From Tenebrionibacter intestinalis (GTDB taxonomy: Bacteria; Pseudomonadota; Gammaproteobacteria; Enterobacterales; Enterobacteriaceae), in NCBI RefSeq assembly GCF_016632365.1, contig NZ_JAEPBH010000039.1, positions 1 to 36,362 of the forward strand: 36,362 bases of DNA, in the 5' to 3' direction. Shown piece after piece: positions 9,985-20,854 of this stretch. The notes beneath the pieces were generated by a model that was given only the letters and a program-made list of their open reading frames with translations, made no database searches and had not been told where the DNA came from. The stretch's first letter is position 1; every line of letters starts with the position of its first letter. The translations under genes and the position numbers were made by a program.

Positions 9985-11055
9985 TTAATCGAGACGCGCC
10001 GCCAGGTGCCCAGTTAAATCGTTATGGATCTCGCGCAGCAGCGCTTCGGTGGTCTCCCAACTGATACAAGCATCGGTAACCGACACGCCGTACTTCATAT
10101 CACAGCGCGGCTGTTCGGACGACTGATTGCCTTCATAAATATTGCTCTCAATCATCAAGCCGGTAATGGATTTATTCCCATCTTTAATTTGCGCAATAGC
10201 CGATTCCGCCACGCCCGGCTGGCGACGATAATCTTTGCTGGAATTGGCATGACTGCAATCTATCATCAGCGATGGGCGCAGTCCTGCCTGTTTCATTTCT
10301 TTTTCACACTTTGCCACATCTTCCGGGCCGTAGTTTGGCGCTTTACCGCCGCGCAGAATAACGTGTCCGTCTGGGTTGCCTTTTGTCTTAAGCAGGCAAA
10401 CCTGGCCTGCCTGGTTAATACCAACAAAGCGATGCGGCATTGCCGCTGCGCGCATAGCGTTAATGGCCGTCGACAGACTGCCGTCGGTACCGTTTTTAAA
10501 GCCTACCGGCATAGAGAGGCCGGAGGCCATTTCACGATGCGTCTGCGATTCCGTAGTACGCGCGCCAATAGCCGACCAGCTAAAAAGATCGCCCAGATAC
10601 TGAGGGCTGTTAGGATCGAGCGCTTCAGTCGCCAGCGGCAGCCCCATACCCACCAGTTTCACCAACAATTGGCGCGCCGTTTTAAGGCCGTTTTCGATAT
10701 CAAACGAGCCATCCATATGCGGATCGTTAATCAATCCTTTCCAGCCTACTGTCGTGCGCGGTTTTTCAAAATAGACGCGCATGACCAGATAGAGGCTATC
10801 GCTGACCTCCTCCGCCAGTGCTTTAAAACGACGCGCGTAATCCACAGCGGCTTCGGGGTCGTGAACAGAGCAGGGGCCGCAGACAATCAGCAAACGCGGA
10901 TCGCGCCCGGCGATGATATTAGCAATTGTCTGGCGAGACTCTGCTATCTGCGCTTCCTGCATCGCAGTCAGCGGAAATGCCGACTTCAGCTGGGCCGGAG
11001 TCAGCATGACCTGTTCTTCTACAATATGAACATTATTCAGCGCGTCTTTTTGCAT
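9985..11055 (-). CDS. aroF: 3-deoxy-7-phosphoheptulonate synthase, Tyr-sensitive isozyme AroF
   Basis: First step of the shikimate pathway: condenses phosphoenolpyruvate and erythrose-4-phosphate to DAHP. The chosen ATG (11055) gives MQKDALNN and 356 residues as in E. coli AroF and has AAGGAT upstream; the longer frame to 11097 lacks support. Type I motifs are present, including CGPCSVHDP (metal/PEP region), GARTTESQ and the C-terminal DACISWE. Being first in the aroF-tyrA operon and having TyrR boxes identifies it as the tyrosine-sensitive isozyme rather than AroG or AroH. Confidence 0.96.
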   Translation of the reverse strand: MQKDALNNVHIVEEQVMLTPAQLKSAFPLTAMQEAQIAESRQTIANIIAGRDPRLLIVCGPCSVHDPEAAVDYARRFKALAEEVSDSLYLVMRVYFEKPRTTVGWKGLINDPHMDGSFDIENGLKTARQLLVKLVGMGLPLATEALDPNSPQYLGDLFSWSAIGARTTESQTHREMASGLSMPVGFKNGTDGSLSTAINAMRAAAMPHRFVGINQAGQVCLLKTKGNPDGHVILRGGKAPNYGPEDVAKCEKEMKQAGLRPSLMIDCSHANSSKDYRRQPGVAESAIAQIKDGNKSITGLMIESNIYEGNQSSEQPRCDMKYGVSVTDACISWETTEALLREIHNDLTGHLAARLD

Positions 11056-11120
11056 GATGGCGATCCTTTGATTAACTCGTTTGCGATAGTTTTTCACAGG
11101 AGGTTACCTTACCCGCCAAC

Positions 11121-11221
11121 GGTAAACTTATCAATCCATATTTTGTACATAATTATTTACACTACCCATTTATATCGCATATAAGGCTATATAAATCACA
11201 AATCGTAAAGATTAATTTCCA
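11121..11221 (-). promoter_or_regulatory. TyrR boxes of the aroF-tyrA operon
   Basis: One strong TyrR box TGTACA-N6-TTTACA lies at 11144-11161 (consensus TGTAAA-N6-TTTACA). Two weaker boxes with the same spacing are GGTAAA-N6-AATCCA at 11121-11138 and CGTAAA-N6-TTTCCA at 11204-11221. Three boxes, one strong, are also described upstream of E. coli aroF. The stretch 11222-11416 shows no further feature I can support, apart from the presumed start region of the next gene. Confidence 0.75.
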
Positions 11222-11416
11222 GCCAGCATTTCAGACGCGACCAAAATCCCCCATAGCGCGTCCCCTACACAGACGTATCCGTGCAACAATTAAGATTTAA
11301 AAATCAAAAACACACAATGTGGCGCAGACGATCGCTACAATAAAAAACGCTATTGCATCCCTCTATCTTTCGGCTGTGAACAAACGTTTCTTTCCTGCCA
11401 GGATACCCAACAAGGT

Positions 11417-12712
11417 ATGCTTAACACTATGGAAAAATTAACTGAACTTAAACGCGCCAAATGCCTGGCCCTGGCTTTGCTACTGCTGGCCGCCGCTATT
11501 TTTATTACCACGCTGTGCCTGCCGCCGAACAGGTGGTGGGTTGGGTTGCTGAAAGCGGCCTCGGAAGCCGCTATGGTCGGAGCGCTTGCTGACTGGTTTG
11601 CGGTAGTGGCATTATTTCGCCGCGTTCCGGTACCCATTATCTCGCGCCACACGGCAATAATTCCGCGCAATAAAGATCGCATTGGCGATAACCTTGGGCA
11701 GTTCGTGCAGGAAAAATTCCTTGATACCCCCTCGCTGATTGCTTTGATTCGTCGCCACGATCCGCTGACGCTCATCGGGGCCTGGCTCAGCCAGCCAGAA
11801 AACGCTCATCGCCTCGGCCGGCATCTTTTACAGGTTTTGGGGGGGCTACTTGAACTGGCCGACGATGCGCGCATACAGGGGCTGGTACGAAGGGCGGTCC
11901 ATAAAGCCATCGACAAAGTCGATCTTAGTCAAACCAGCGCGCTTATTCTGGAAAGCATGACCCGCAATAATCGCCATCAGCAACTGCTTGATGCGCTGAT
12001 AGCAAAGCTCATTGCGCTTATTCAGCAAGACAGCACACGCGCTTTTATCGCAAAACAAATAGTGCGCTGGCTTGAAACGGAACATCCGCGCAAAGCAAAA
12101 ATTTTACCTACTGAATGGCTGGGTGAACACAGCGCAAAACTGGTTTCAGACGCAGTTAATACGCTGCTTGATGACATCAGCTACGATCGCGCCCATCAGA
12201 TCCGCGCAGCCTTCGATCGCATAACAACCCGGTTTATTCATAATCTCAAAAGCTCGCCGGATATGGTCGCCAGAGCAGACGCAGTACGCCGCTACCTGAA
12301 AAATGATGAAACATTCAACCGCTATCTGGGTGAAATATGGACAGAGCTACGCCAGTGGCTGAAAAGCGACATTCTGCGTAACGATTCAACGGTACGCCAG
12401 CGCGTGTCGGATGCCGGGCAGTGGCTTGGCGAAACGTTGTCTGCCGACGCGGCGCTGCGCTCTTCGCTTAATAAACACATGGAGCAGGCCGCAACCCGGC
12501 TCGCCCCGGAATTCTCCGCCTTTCTCACCCGCCACATCAGCGATACGGTAAAAAGCTGGGACGCACGCGATATGTCGCAGCAAATAGAGCTGAACATTGG
12601 TAAAGATCTGCAATTTATCCGCATCAACGGCACACTGGTAGGCGGCAGTATCGGCATCGTGCTCTGGGCGCTGTCGCAACTGCCGGAACTGCTTCGCTTT
12701 TATATACACTAA
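11417..12712 (+). CDS. DUF445 family (YjiN-like) inner-membrane protein
   Basis: Matches the YjiN/DUF445 family, whose role is unknown. The 431 residues have two hydrophobic segments near the N-terminus (about 16-36 and 40-66, the latter containing the conserved [17 protein letters not shown]), a long predominantly helical amphipathic middle, and a C-terminal membrane segment (about 408-428). The start is uncertain: AAGG lies only one base before ATG 11417 but 13 bases before ATG 11429 (MEKLTEL); both give nearly the same protein. In E. coli K-12 yjiN is elsewhere and this interval holds the yfiL/yfiRNB genes, so the location is a lineage difference. Confidence 0.85.
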   Translation: MLNTMEKLTELKRAKCLALALLLLAAAIFITTLCLPPNRWWVGLLKAASEAAMVGALADWFAVVALFRRVPVPIISRHTAIIPRNKDRIGDNLGQFVQEKFLDTPSLIALIRRHDPLTLIGAWLSQPENAHRLGRHLLQVLGGLLELADDARIQGLVRRAVHKAIDKVDLSQTSALILESMTRNNRHQQLLDALIAKLIALIQQDSTRAFIAKQIVRWLETEHPRKAKILPTEWLGEHSAKLVSDAVNTLLDDISYDRAHQIRAAFDRITTRFIHNLKSSPDMVARADAVRRYLKNDETFNRYLGEIWTELRQWLKSDILRNDSTVRQRVSDAGQWLGETLSADAALRSSLNKHMEQAATRLAPEFSAFLTRHISDTVKSWDARDMSQQIELNIGKDLQFIRINGTLVGGSIGIVLWALSQLPELLRFYIH

Positions 12713-12792
12713 ATCGGCACGATCGCGCGGGTTCTTCGCCTTATGGTTAACTGACCACAGGCGGCCCGAACAAGAACCGCTTTCCCAAACGT

Positions 12793-12821
12793 AAAAAGGG
12801 CCAGCAAACGCTGGCCCTTTT
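12793..12821 (-). terminator. Terminator of the rpsP-rimM-trmD-rplS operon
   Basis: Perfect 12-bp stem AAAAGGGCCAGC / GCTGGCCCTTTT (12794-12805 with 12810-12821), 4-base loop, then T residues on the minus strand. The A-rich left arm makes it usable in both directions, so it may also stop transcription from the DUF445 gene. Confidence 0.88.
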
Positions 12822-12844
12822 CAGGATGTCGCTTTCGCGAGCAA

Positions 12845-13198
<354 letters not shown>

Positions 13199-13254
13199 TT
13201 AATCTCTTATCCTGGGTAAACTGATATCCGGCAGGTTGCTAAGCACCATGCCCA

Positions 13255-14010
13255 TCATATGTCTGCCGCTGTTTGCGCATGTTCCCGTTGGAACTCTGCC
13301 AGCAGCCTTGCTTGCTCTTCAGTCAGAGCCAGGTTTTCCAGAAGTTCAGGTCTTCTAAGCCAGGTTCGGCCCAGCGACTGCTTCAGGCGCCAGCGCCGGA
13401 TTTCAGCATGGTTCCCCGACAGTAAAACCGGCGGTACTTCCATCCCTTCCAGCACTTCCGGCCGCGTATAGTGCGGACAGTCTAGCAACCCATCGGCAAA
13501 GGAATCTTCAGTTGCCGAAGCTTCATGGCCCAGCACGCCCGGAATGAACCGGGAAACCGAGTCAATCAACGTCATTGCCGGTAACTCGCCGCCGCTGAGT
13601 ACGTAATCGCCGATTGACCACTCTTCGTCAATTTCGGTCTGGATTACGCGCTCGTCTATCCCCTCGTAACGGCCACATACCAGAATCAGCTTCTGGTTGG
13701 TTGCCAGTTCGCAAACGCCGCTCTGATCGAGCTTGCGTCCCTGAGGCGACAGATACACAACTTTCGCGCCCTCGCCTGCCGCGGTTCTGGCTGCGCTGAT
13801 GGCGTCCCGTAACGGTTGCACCATCATCAGCATTCCCGGTCCGCCGCCGTAAGGACGTTCATCCACGGTACGGTGCCGGTCGTGCGTAAAGTCACGTGGA
13901 CTCCAGCACTCAATGCTCAGCAGGCCATTTTTCACTGCCCGGCCAGTTACCCCGTAATCGGTAATCGCGCGGAACATCTCAGGAAACAGGCTAATGATGC
14001 CAATCCACAT
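13255..14010 (-). CDS. trmD: tRNA (guanine-37-N1)-methyltransferase TrmD
   Basis: Essential SPOUT-class enzyme that makes m1G37 next to the anticodon and so prevents +1 frameshifting. The 251 residues show the trefoil-knot AdoMet site ([34 protein letters not shown]) and the linker with the catalytic Asp in [17 protein letters not shown]. It follows rimM by 31 bp. Confidence 0.97.
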   Translation of the reverse strand: MWIGIISLFPEMFRAITDYGVTGRAVKNGLLSIECWSPRDFTHDRHRTVDERPYGGGPGMLMMVQPLRDAISAARTAAGEGAKVVYLSPQGRKLDQSGVCELATNQKLILVCGRYEGIDERVIQTEIDEEWSIGDYVLSGGELPAMTLIDSVSRFIPGVLGHEASATEDSFADGLLDCPHYTRPEVLEGMEVPPVLLSGNHAEIRRWRLKQSLGRTWLRRPELLENLALTEEQARLLAEFQREHAQTAADI

Positions 14011-14041
14011 AGCGCCGTCTTATTACCGTTAATCCGGAGGT

Positions 14042-14590
14042 TTAAAAACCAGGATCCCAGTCTACTTCGATAGAACGAGTAGTGAGATCGACTTTCTTGA
14101 TAACCTGCCCATCGAGGAACGGAACCAGCCGCTCCTTGATTCCAAAAGCATCTTTCAGGTTGGCCTTAATGACCATAACGTCATTAGACCCGGTTTCCAT
14201 CATATCAATGACTTTTCCCAGGTCGTACCCTGCACTGGTCACTACCTGGCAACCGATAAGGTCTTTCCAGTAATAGTCACCCTCGTCCAGAGCCGGCAAT
14301 TGCGCCGCATCCACCACAATTTCACAATTGGTAAGGAGATTCGCCGCATCACGATCGTCAACGCCCGTAAGCTTAACGATGATGTCCTGATTGTGATGGC
14401 GCCAGCTTTCAATCTCAAGCTGTTGCCACTGGCCGCTACGCTGGATAAACCAGGGTTCGTAGTCGAAAATGCCTTCGGACTCTTCGGTGGAGGAGAACAC
14501 TCTGAGCCAACCACGGATACCGTAGGGGGAACCCAATTTACCCAGAACAATCTGGTCAACCGGCACCGCCGCGGCGTGTTGCTTGCTCAT
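14042..14590 (-). CDS. rimM: Ribosome maturation factor RimM
   Basis: Binds S19 and assists maturation of the 30S head and 16S 3' processing. ATG 14590 gives MSKQ and 182 residues as in E. coli; GGTGG lies six bases upstream. The frame could also begin at GTG 14599 or ATG 14593. It has the N-terminal RimM barrel ([20 protein letters not shown]) and the C-terminal PRC barrel ending IEVDWDPGF. Confidence 0.96.
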   Translation of the reverse strand: MSKQHAAAVPVDQIVLGKLGSPYGIRGWLRVFSSTEESEGIFDYEPWFIQRSGQWQQLEIESWRHHNQDIIVKLTGVDDRDAANLLTNCEIVVDAAQLPALDEGDYYWKDLIGCQVVTSAGYDLGKVIDMMETGSNDVMVIKANLKDAFGIKERLVPFLDGQVIKKVDLTTRSIEVDWDPGF

Positions 14591-14608
14591 CATGACCACC
14601 GTGACAGA

Positions 14609-14960
<352 letters not shown>

Positions 14961-15059
14961 TTCATATTACCTGTAGCGCTTTGTGCCAACGGCCTTTGCG
15001 CGTCTGACAACAGCGTTTTGAACGGTACGCCTGGCATTAAATGTCCGCCCGCCGCGCAT

Positions 15060-15090
15060 ATAAAGAAAAAGGCCGGCAAACGCCAGCCTT
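15060..15090 (-). terminator. ffh terminator
   Basis: Nine-bp stem with one mismatch (15069-15077 with 15082-15090), AAAC-type loop, followed on the minus strand by TTTTTCTTT. It separates ffh (stop at 15241) from the rpsP operon. Between 15091 and 15240 I see nothing else. Confidence 0.75.
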
Positions 15091-15240
15091 ACTACGCCTG
15101 TTTCTTACAAGCGCTATGTAAGAGCGACGCTGTCGCAGCCAGTTTGGATACGGCGCGCGCCCTCTGCGTACGCGCAGCTCGTAAGGAGGACAAGCGCGCC
15201 CCGGTTCAAAGCGGCTAACAAGACAGACCGAACGTTTAAA

Positions 15241-16602
15241 TCAGCGCCCCGGAAAGCCGGGGGGCATCATCCCTTTCATCCCGCGCATCATCTTCGCCAT
15301 ACCGCCTTTTTTCATTTTCTTCATCATGCGCTGCATATCATCAAACTGCTTAAGCAGACGGTTGACGTCCTGCACCTGCAGGCCGCACCCGGCGGCGATA
15401 CGACGTTTACGAGACCCTTTGATGATGTCCGGGCTGGCGCGCTCCTTAAGCGTCATGGAGTTGATAATCGCCTCCATGCGTACCAGCACCTTATCGTCCA
15501 TCTGAGATTTTACGTTATCGGGAATCTGCCCCATGCCCGGCAGCTTACCCATCAGGCTCGCCATACCGCCCATGTTTTTCATCTGCCTGAGCTGGTCAAG
15601 GAAATCATTGAGATCAAACCCATCGCCTTTCTTAAGCTTTTTCGCCAGCTTCTCTGCCTGCTCGCGGTCAACTTTGCTTTCGATATCTTCGATAAGCGAC
15701 AACATATCGCCCATGCCAAGAATACGCGACGCGACGCGGTCAGGGTGAAACGGCTCCAGCGCTTCGGTTTTCTCCCCCACGCCGAGAAATTTAATCGGCT
15801 TGCCGGTAATATGGCGAATAGAGAGCGCCGCACCGCCGCGCGCGTCGCCGTCTACTTTAGTCAGTACAACGCCCGTCAGCGGCAGCGCTTCATTAAACGC
15901 TTTTGCGGTGTTGGCGGCGTCCTGCCCGGTCATGGCATCAACAACAAACAGCGTTTCCACCGGATCTATCGCGGCGTGAACCTGCTTGATTTCATCCATC
16001 ATCGCTTCATCAACGTGCAGGCGGCCTGCGGTATCTACCAGTAGCACATCGTAGAATTTCAGCTTTGCCTCTTTCAGCGCAGCGTTGACGATATCTACCG
16101 GACTCTGACTTACATCAGACGGGAAAAAATCCACCCCAACCTGCTGCGCCAGCGTTTCCAGTTGCTTAATCGCCGCAGGACGATAGACGTCCGCCGACAC
16201 CACCATGACTTTTTTCTTCTGCTTTTCAAGCAGGAACTTACCGAGCTTACCTACGCTTGTGGTTTTACCCGCTCCCTGTAACCCCGCCATCAACACAACG
16301 GCTGGCGGCTGCGCTGCGAGATTAAGCGCGTTGTTCTCCTCGCCCATTGCCAGCACCAGTTCGTCACGCACAATCTTGACGAACTCCTGACCTGGCGTCA
16401 GGCTTTTATTGACTTCATGGCCAACCGCCTTTTCTTTAACGCGGTTGATGAATTCACGCACAACGGGCAGCGCAACGTCTGCTTCAAGCAACGCCATGCG
16501 TACTTCACGCAGCGTATCTTTGATGTTGTCTTCGGTGAGGCGCCCACGGCCACTGATATTACGAAGCGTGCGCGAAAGTCGGTCAGTTAAATTATCAAAC
16601 AT
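15241..16602 (-). CDS. ffh: Signal recognition particle GTPase Ffh
   Basis: Protein subunit of the SRP; binds 4.5S RNA and hydrophobic signal sequences and delivers ribosomes to FtsY at the inner membrane. ATG 16602 (MFDNLTDRLSRTLRN) gives 453 residues, the E. coli length, while the frame's 17-residue extension is unsupported. N domain (about 1-85), G domain with GLQGAGKTT, DTAGR and TKVDGDARGG, and a methionine-rich M domain (about 320-453) ending MMPPGFPGR are all present. Confidence 0.97.
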   Translation of the reverse strand: MFDNLTDRLSRTLRNISGRGRLTEDNIKDTLREVRMALLEADVALPVVREFINRVKEKAVGHEVNKSLTPGQEFVKIVRDELVLAMGEENNALNLAAQPPAVVLMAGLQGAGKTTSVGKLGKFLLEKQKKKVMVVSADVYRPAAIKQLETLAQQVGVDFFPSDVSQSPVDIVNAALKEAKLKFYDVLLVDTAGRLHVDEAMMDEIKQVHAAIDPVETLFVVDAMTGQDAANTAKAFNEALPLTGVVLTKVDGDARGGAALSIRHITGKPIKFLGVGEKTEALEPFHPDRVASRILGMGDMLSLIEDIESKVDREQAEKLAKKLKKGDGFDLNDFLDQLRQMKNMGGMASLMGKLPGMGQIPDNVKSQMDDKVLVRMEAIINSMTLKERASPDIIKGSRKRRIAAGCGLQVQDVNRLLKQFDDMQRMMKKMKKGGMAKMMRGMKGMMPPGFPGR

Positions 16603-16771
16603 GGTTTCTTGCCTGAGGTGATGATTTAAGGCCGCCGCAGCGACGCAATTCAATTTAGGGCCGAGTATATCATGTTGCTAACGCTGTGTGATGTAAGCAA
16701 CGGTTGGAGCAGACAGCGCGTGACGTTATACTGCTTTTCTGAAATTCTCAGCATACAAACGACACCTGCAT

Positions 16772-17551
16772 ATGCCTGTTTTTGCACTTATTGCGCTCGT
16801 CGCATACTCCTTCAGCCTGGCGCTGATCGTACCCAGCCTGTTGCGAAAAAACAGCGGCTGGCGTCGTTTTGCGCTGATTTCGGCGCTGGTCGCGCTCATC
16901 TGTCACGGCGTGGCGCTTTGGGGACGTATCTTTACTGGCGGCGGACAGAACCTGAGTTTACTTAACGTCGGCTCACTGGTCAGCCTGCTAATCTGTACGG
17001 TTATGACCATTGCCGCATCGCGCAACCGCGGCTGGGTGCTGCTGCCTGTGGTTTACGCCTTTGCGCTCATTAACCTCGCGCTCGCCTCCTTTATGCCCAA
17101 TGAATACATTACGCATCTTGAAAAAACGCCGGGCATGATGGTGCATATCGGGCTGTCGCTTTTTACCTACGCTACGCTCATTATCGCCGCGCTTTATGCA
17201 TTACAACTGGCCTGGATTGATTATCAACTTAAAAATAAGCGCCTTTCCTTCGGTAGCGTCATGCCGCCGCTGATGAGCATTGAGCGCAAGATGTTTCATA
17301 TCACTCAGGTTGGCGTGGTGCTGCTCACGCTGTGTACCGGGCTGTTTTATCTACAAAATCTGTTTAATCTGGAAAATCTGGATAAAGCGATTCTCTCCAT
17401 TCTGGCATGGTTTGTTTACATCATACTGCTGTGGGGCCACTATCATGAAGGATGGCGCGGTCGTCGCGTCGTCTGGTTTAATTGCGCAGGCGCGCTGCTG
17501 CTAACGCTGGCCTACTTCGGCAGTAGGGTATTACAGCAGTTAATCCGCTAA
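16772..17551 (+). CDS. ypjD: YpjD, cytochrome c assembly-like inner-membrane protein
   Basis: Polytopic protein of 259 residues with about eight hydrophobic segments, belonging to the CcmC/CcsA-like cytochrome c assembly family; its E. coli homologue precedes corB (yfjD). The conserved WGHYHEGW motif near the C-terminus is visible. No haem-related genes adjoin it. It is divergent from ffh and 24 bp upstream of corB, so the two are probably co-transcribed. A link with magnesium/cobalt handling is suggested only by this pairing. Confidence 0.85.
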   Translation: MPVFALIALVAYSFSLALIVPSLLRKNSGWRRFALISALVALICHGVALWGRIFTGGGQNLSLLNVGSLVSLLICTVMTIAASRNRGWVLLPVVYAFALINLALASFMPNEYITHLEKTPGMMVHIGLSLFTYATLIIAALYALQLAWIDYQLKNKRLSFGSVMPPLMSIERKMFHITQVGVVLLTLCTGLFYLQNLFNLENLDKAILSILAWFVYIILLWGHYHEGWRGRRVVWFNCAGALLLTLAYFGSRVLQQLIR

Positions 17552-17575
17552 TCCTATCTCTGGAAGGACACATCG

Positions 17576-18862
17576 TTGGAACACATCTCAACCACCACGC
17601 TGATCGTTATATTGATCGTCATGGTGATGATTTCCGCCTATTTTTCCGGTTCCGAAACCGGAATGATGACGCTCAACCGCTACCGCCTGCGCCACCTGGC
17701 GCGCCAGGGAAACCGCGCCGCCCGCCGCGTAGAGAAACTGCTGCGTAAACCAGACCGTCTGATTAGCCTGGTCCTTATCGGCAATAACCTCGTCAACATC
17801 CTTGCCTCCGCGCTTGGCACTATTGTCGGAATGCGCCTGTACGGTGATGCAGGCGTCGCTATTGCAACCGGTATTCTCACCTTTGTGGTATTAGTGTTTG
17901 CTGAAGTTCTGCCAAAAACCATTGCTGCGCTATACCCGGAAAAAGTGGCCTACCCAAGCAGCGTTCTGCTGGCGCCGCTCCAGGTGCTGATGATGCCGCT
18001 GGTCTGGTTGCTGAATATCATTACACGCATTCTGATGCGCATGATGGGGATAAAAACTAACGTAGTGGTAAGCGGCGCGCTCAGTAAAGACGAACTGCGC
18101 ACACTGGTTAACGAATCGCGCTCGCAGATTTCACGTCGCAACCAGGACATGCTGTTATCCGTACTGGATTTGGAAAAAATCAGCGTTGACGACATCATGG
18201 TGCCACGCAACGATATTGTCGGCATCAATATTAACGATGACTGGAAATCCATCTTACGCCAGCTTAGCAGCTCGCCTCACGGCCGCATTGTGCTTTACCG
18301 TGAATCGCTGGACGATGCCATTAGTATGCTGCGCGTACGCGAAGCCTGGCGACTTATGTCAGAGAAAAAGGAGTTTACTAAAGAGACGATGCTGCGCGCT
18401 GCCGATGAAATTTATTACGTCCCGGCGGGCACGCCGCTAAGCGTGCAACTGGTAAATTTCCAGCGCAATAAAAAGAAAGTGGGGCTGGTTGTGGATGAAT
18501 ACGGCGATATTCAGGGGTTGGTTACCGTTGAAGATATACTCGAAGAGATAGTCGGCGACTTCACTACATCCATGTCGCCGACGCTTGCCGAAGAAGTAAG
18601 GCCGCAAAACGACGGTTCCGTCATTATCGAGGGCAGCGCCAACGTGCGCGAAATTAATAAGGCCTTCAACTGGACGCTGCCCGAAGAAGATGCCCGCACG
18701 GTAAACGGTATGATCCTCGAAGAACTGGAGGAAATTCCGGTTGCCGGCACCCGAGTGCGTATCAGGCAATATGATATTGATATCCTGGACGTACAGGAAA
18801 ATATGATTAAGCAGGTGCAAATCCTGCCGGTGAAGCCGCTGCACGAAAGCGTAAGCGAGTAA
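17576..18862 (+). CDS. corB: CorB (YfjD), CNNM-type transporter with CBS and CorC/HlyC domains
   Basis: Member of the CNNM/CorB family linked to Mg2+/Co2+ transport and resistance. The 428 residues contain an N-terminal DUF21/CNNM membrane domain (about 1-190, with the signature AYFSGSETGMM), a CBS pair (about 200-330) and a C-terminal CorC_HlyC domain (about 345-420). The start is TTG at 17576: GGAAGGA lies seven bases upstream and it gives the E. coli N-terminus and length, so this unusual start codon is well supported. Confidence 0.93.
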   Translation: MEHISTTTLIVILIVMVMISAYFSGSETGMMTLNRYRLRHLARQGNRAARRVEKLLRKPDRLISLVLIGNNLVNILASALGTIVGMRLYGDAGVAIATGILTFVVLVFAEVLPKTIAALYPEKVAYPSSVLLAPLQVLMMPLVWLLNIITRILMRMMGIKTNVVVSGALSKDELRTLVNESRSQISRRNQDMLLSVLDLEKISVDDIMVPRNDIVGININDDWKSILRQLSSSPHGRIVLYRESLDDAISMLRVREAWRLMSEKKEFTKETMLRAADEIYYVPAGTPLSVQLVNFQRNKKKVGLVVDEYGDIQGLVTVEDILEEIVGDFTTSMSPTLAEEVRPQNDGSVIIEGSANVREINKAFNWTLPEEDARTVNGMILEELEEIPVAGTRVRIRQYDIDILDVQENMIKQVQILPVKPLHESVSE

Positions 18863-18899
18863 TCCAAACCCTGCGCAGGCGGGGGCCAGATTAATGACA

Positions 18900-18933
18900 A
18901 AGCGGGCAAAAACGTAATCTTGCCCGCTTTTTT
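18900..18933 (+). terminator. corB terminator
   Basis: Stem AGCGGGCA / TGCCCGCT (18901-18908 with 18921-18928) followed by six T, about 40 bp after the corB stop. Confidence 0.85.
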
Positions 18934-19183
18934 GCGATCGGATGAAAATCAACGCCTTGATTTTGCATAATTTAACTATCAGGCGCTTCGGTCAAAACCC
19001 GTATGGGCTGGAGTTTGTTATCAGCCGCAGTCCTGAAACCATTGGCAAGCGCCAAACCGAACGCTTTACGCCTGAAGCCTCAGAAACCATTGGTGGTTTT
19101 TCGGCCGCCGGGAGCAAAGAAGGAAAAGCCACATTTTCCCTCTTTGCCGCCAATCCTCCCCCCCTGCGAAGGGGAGACAGAAA
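18934..19183. other. Intergenic stretch between corB terminator and grpE
   Basis: About 250 bp with no recognised gene. A plus-strand 81-codon frame (18942-19187) begins with ATG just after the corB terminator but lacks a ribosome-binding site and runs into the end of grpE; I recognise no domain. The motif GAAACCATTGG occurs twice (19035 and 19083 regions). No clear grpE terminator was found here. Confidence 0.4.
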
Positions 19184-19768
19184 TTAGCCTTTAGCTTTAG
19201 CAACCGACACCATCGCAGCGCGAATCGTGCGGCCATTCAGGGTATAGCCTTTTTGCATCACCATCAGAACATGGTTGGGGGAAACCTCTTCAGTCTCCAC
19301 CATCGCGATAGCCTGATGCACATCCGGATTAAACGGCACGTTAACATCGCCTACCACTTCAACGCCAAACTTATGCGCGACATCAAGCATTGACTTGCGG
19401 GTCAGTTCGATACCTTCGATCATTGCAGCCATGCTGTCACCGTCTTTATCAGCCACTTCCAGCGCACGATCGAGGCTATCGAGCACTGGCAGAAGCTCGT
19501 TTACAAACTTCTCCAGCGCAAACTTATGCGCTTTTTCTACATCCTGCTCGGTGCGGCGGCGCAAATTGTCCATCTCAGCCTTAACGCGCAACAGTGCGTC
19601 ACGCTCACGCTCCTGGACCTGCGCTAACTGCACTTCAAGATTCGCGATGCGTTCATCACGCGGGTCTACTTCTTCAGCAGGCTCAACGACTTCCATCTCT
19701 TCGTGCTGATCCATTACGCTCTCTTCTGAGACTTGCTCGTCCGTATGCTTCTGTTCTTTACTACTCAT
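19184..19768 (-). CDS. grpE: GrpE, nucleotide exchange factor of DnaK
   Basis: Dimeric co-chaperone that releases ADP from DnaK and acts as a thermosensor. The 194 residues have an acidic disordered N-terminus, a long coiled-coil (about 45-105, containing [16 protein letters not shown]) and the C-terminal beta-wing with [14 protein letters not shown]. Slightly shorter than E. coli (197). It is divergent from nadK, as in E. coli, and transcribed from a sigma-32 promoter. Confidence 0.97.
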   Translation of the reverse strand: MSSKEQKHTDEQVSEESVMDQHEEMEVVEPAEEVDPRDERIANLEVQLAQVQERERDALLRVKAEMDNLRRRTEQDVEKAHKFALEKFVNELLPVLDSLDRALEVADKDGDSMAAMIEGIELTRKSMLDVAHKFGVEVVGDVNVPFNPDVHQAIAMVETEEVSPNHVLMVMQKGYTLNGRTIRAAMVSVAKAKG

Positions 19769-19812
19769 GAAAATCTCCGCGTTTCTTTAGCTTTCATCTC
19801 TCAGATTCGCTT

Positions 19813-19841
19813 ATTATGGGGATCAGTTCGTGGGATTCAAG
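19813..19841 (-). promoter_or_regulatory. sigma-32 heat-shock promoter of grpE
   Basis: On the minus strand CTTGAA (19836-19841), a 14-bp spacer, and CCCCATAAT (19813-19821): a near-perfect sigma-32 promoter about 50 bp upstream of grpE. Confidence 0.9.
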
Positions 19842-19892
19842 AGACGCTGGCAGATTGTGGAACCCATACCCTGTTATAAGGATCGCAGGAAA

Positions 19893-20771
19893 ATGAATAA
19901 ACATTTCAACTGTATCGGTATTGTTGGGCATCCACGCCATCCTACCGCGTTAACGACGCATGAAATGCTGTGGCGCTGGCTGAGCGATGCAGGTTATGAG
20001 GTTATCGTCGAACGGCAAATTGCGCAGGAATTACAGCTTAAACAGGCAAAAACCGGCACACTGGCGGAAATTGGCCACCAGGCCGATTTGGCTGTGGTTG
20101 TGGGCGGCGACGGCAACATGCTTGGCGCCGCGCGCGTACTGGCGCGTTATGATATCAAAGTTATCGGTATTAACCGCGGCAACCTTGGTTTCCTGACCGA
20201 TCTCGATCCGGATAACGCCCAGCAGCAACTTGCCGATGTGCTTGAAGGGCACTATATTACCGAGCAGCGTTTTTTACTGGAGGCGCAGGTGTGCCGCCGC
20301 GACAACCCGAGGCGTATGAGTACGGCCATTAATGAAGTCGTGCTGCATCCGGGTAAAGTGGCGCACATGATTGAGTTTGAAGTGTATATAGATGAACGTT
20401 TCGCCTTCTCTCAGCGCTCAGATGGCCTCATTATCTCTACGCCAACCGGCTCTACTGCTTATTCGCTTTCCGCAGGCGGCCCGATCCTGACGCCGTCGCT
20501 TGACGCGATAGCGCTGGTGCCGATGTTTCCCCATACGCTCTCAGCACGCCCGCTGGTTATTGACAGCGGCAGTACTATCCATCTGCGTTTTTCGCACACG
20601 CGCAACGACCTTGAAATTAGCTGCGACAGCCAGATAGCTCTGCCAATTCAGGAAGGCGAAGACGTGCTGATTAAACGATGCGACTATCATCTGAACCTGG
20701 TACATCCTAAAGACTACAGCTATTTCAACACGCTAAGCTCAAAGCTGGGCTGGTCGAAAAAATTATTCTGA
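19893..20771 (+). CDS. nadK: ATP-dependent NAD+ kinase NadK
   Basis: Phosphorylates NAD to NADP, the only de novo NADP source in E. coli. ATG 19893 ([17 protein letters not shown]) gives 292 residues, as in E. coli, with AGGA close upstream; the frame extends to 19830 without support. The [11 protein letters not shown] motif (with the catalytic Asp), the NEVVLHPG segment and the glycine-rich [16 protein letters not shown] motif are present. Confidence 0.97.
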   Translation: MNKHFNCIGIVGHPRHPTALTTHEMLWRWLSDAGYEVIVERQIAQELQLKQAKTGTLAEIGHQADLAVVVGGDGNMLGAARVLARYDIKVIGINRGNLGFLTDLDPDNAQQQLADVLEGHYITEQRFLLEAQVCRRDNPRRMSTAINEVVLHPGKVAHMIEFEVYIDERFAFSQRSDGLIISTPTGSTAYSLSAGGPILTPSLDAIALVPMFPHTLSARPLVIDSGSTIHLRFSHTRNDLEISCDSQIALPIQEGEDVLIKRCDYHLNLVHPKDYSYFNTLSSKLGWSKKLF

Positions 20772-20787
20772 ACCACGCCCGCCTCTT

Positions 20788-20829
20788 TACTGTACAAAAT
20801 ACCAGTATATACTGTATGAAAATACAGAC
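20788..20829 (+). promoter_or_regulatory. Two LexA boxes upstream of recN
   Basis: Box 1 at 20788-20807 reads CTGT-N8-CCAG (one deviation from CTGT-N8-ACAG). Box 2 at 20810-20829 reads CTGT-ATGAAAAT-ACAG, a perfect core. They are 22 bp apart centre to centre, on one face of the helix, directly upstream of recN. Strong SOS repression is expected, as for E. coli recN. Confidence 0.92.
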
Positions 20830-20854
20830 CTGAATTTTATACAGGAGAGCGGCC

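Noticed and set aside
10024-11184. 386-codon plus-strand frame opposite aroF
   Set aside because: It is fully antisense to a clearly real aroF, has no family likeness and no ribosome-binding site; a shadow of biased codon use.
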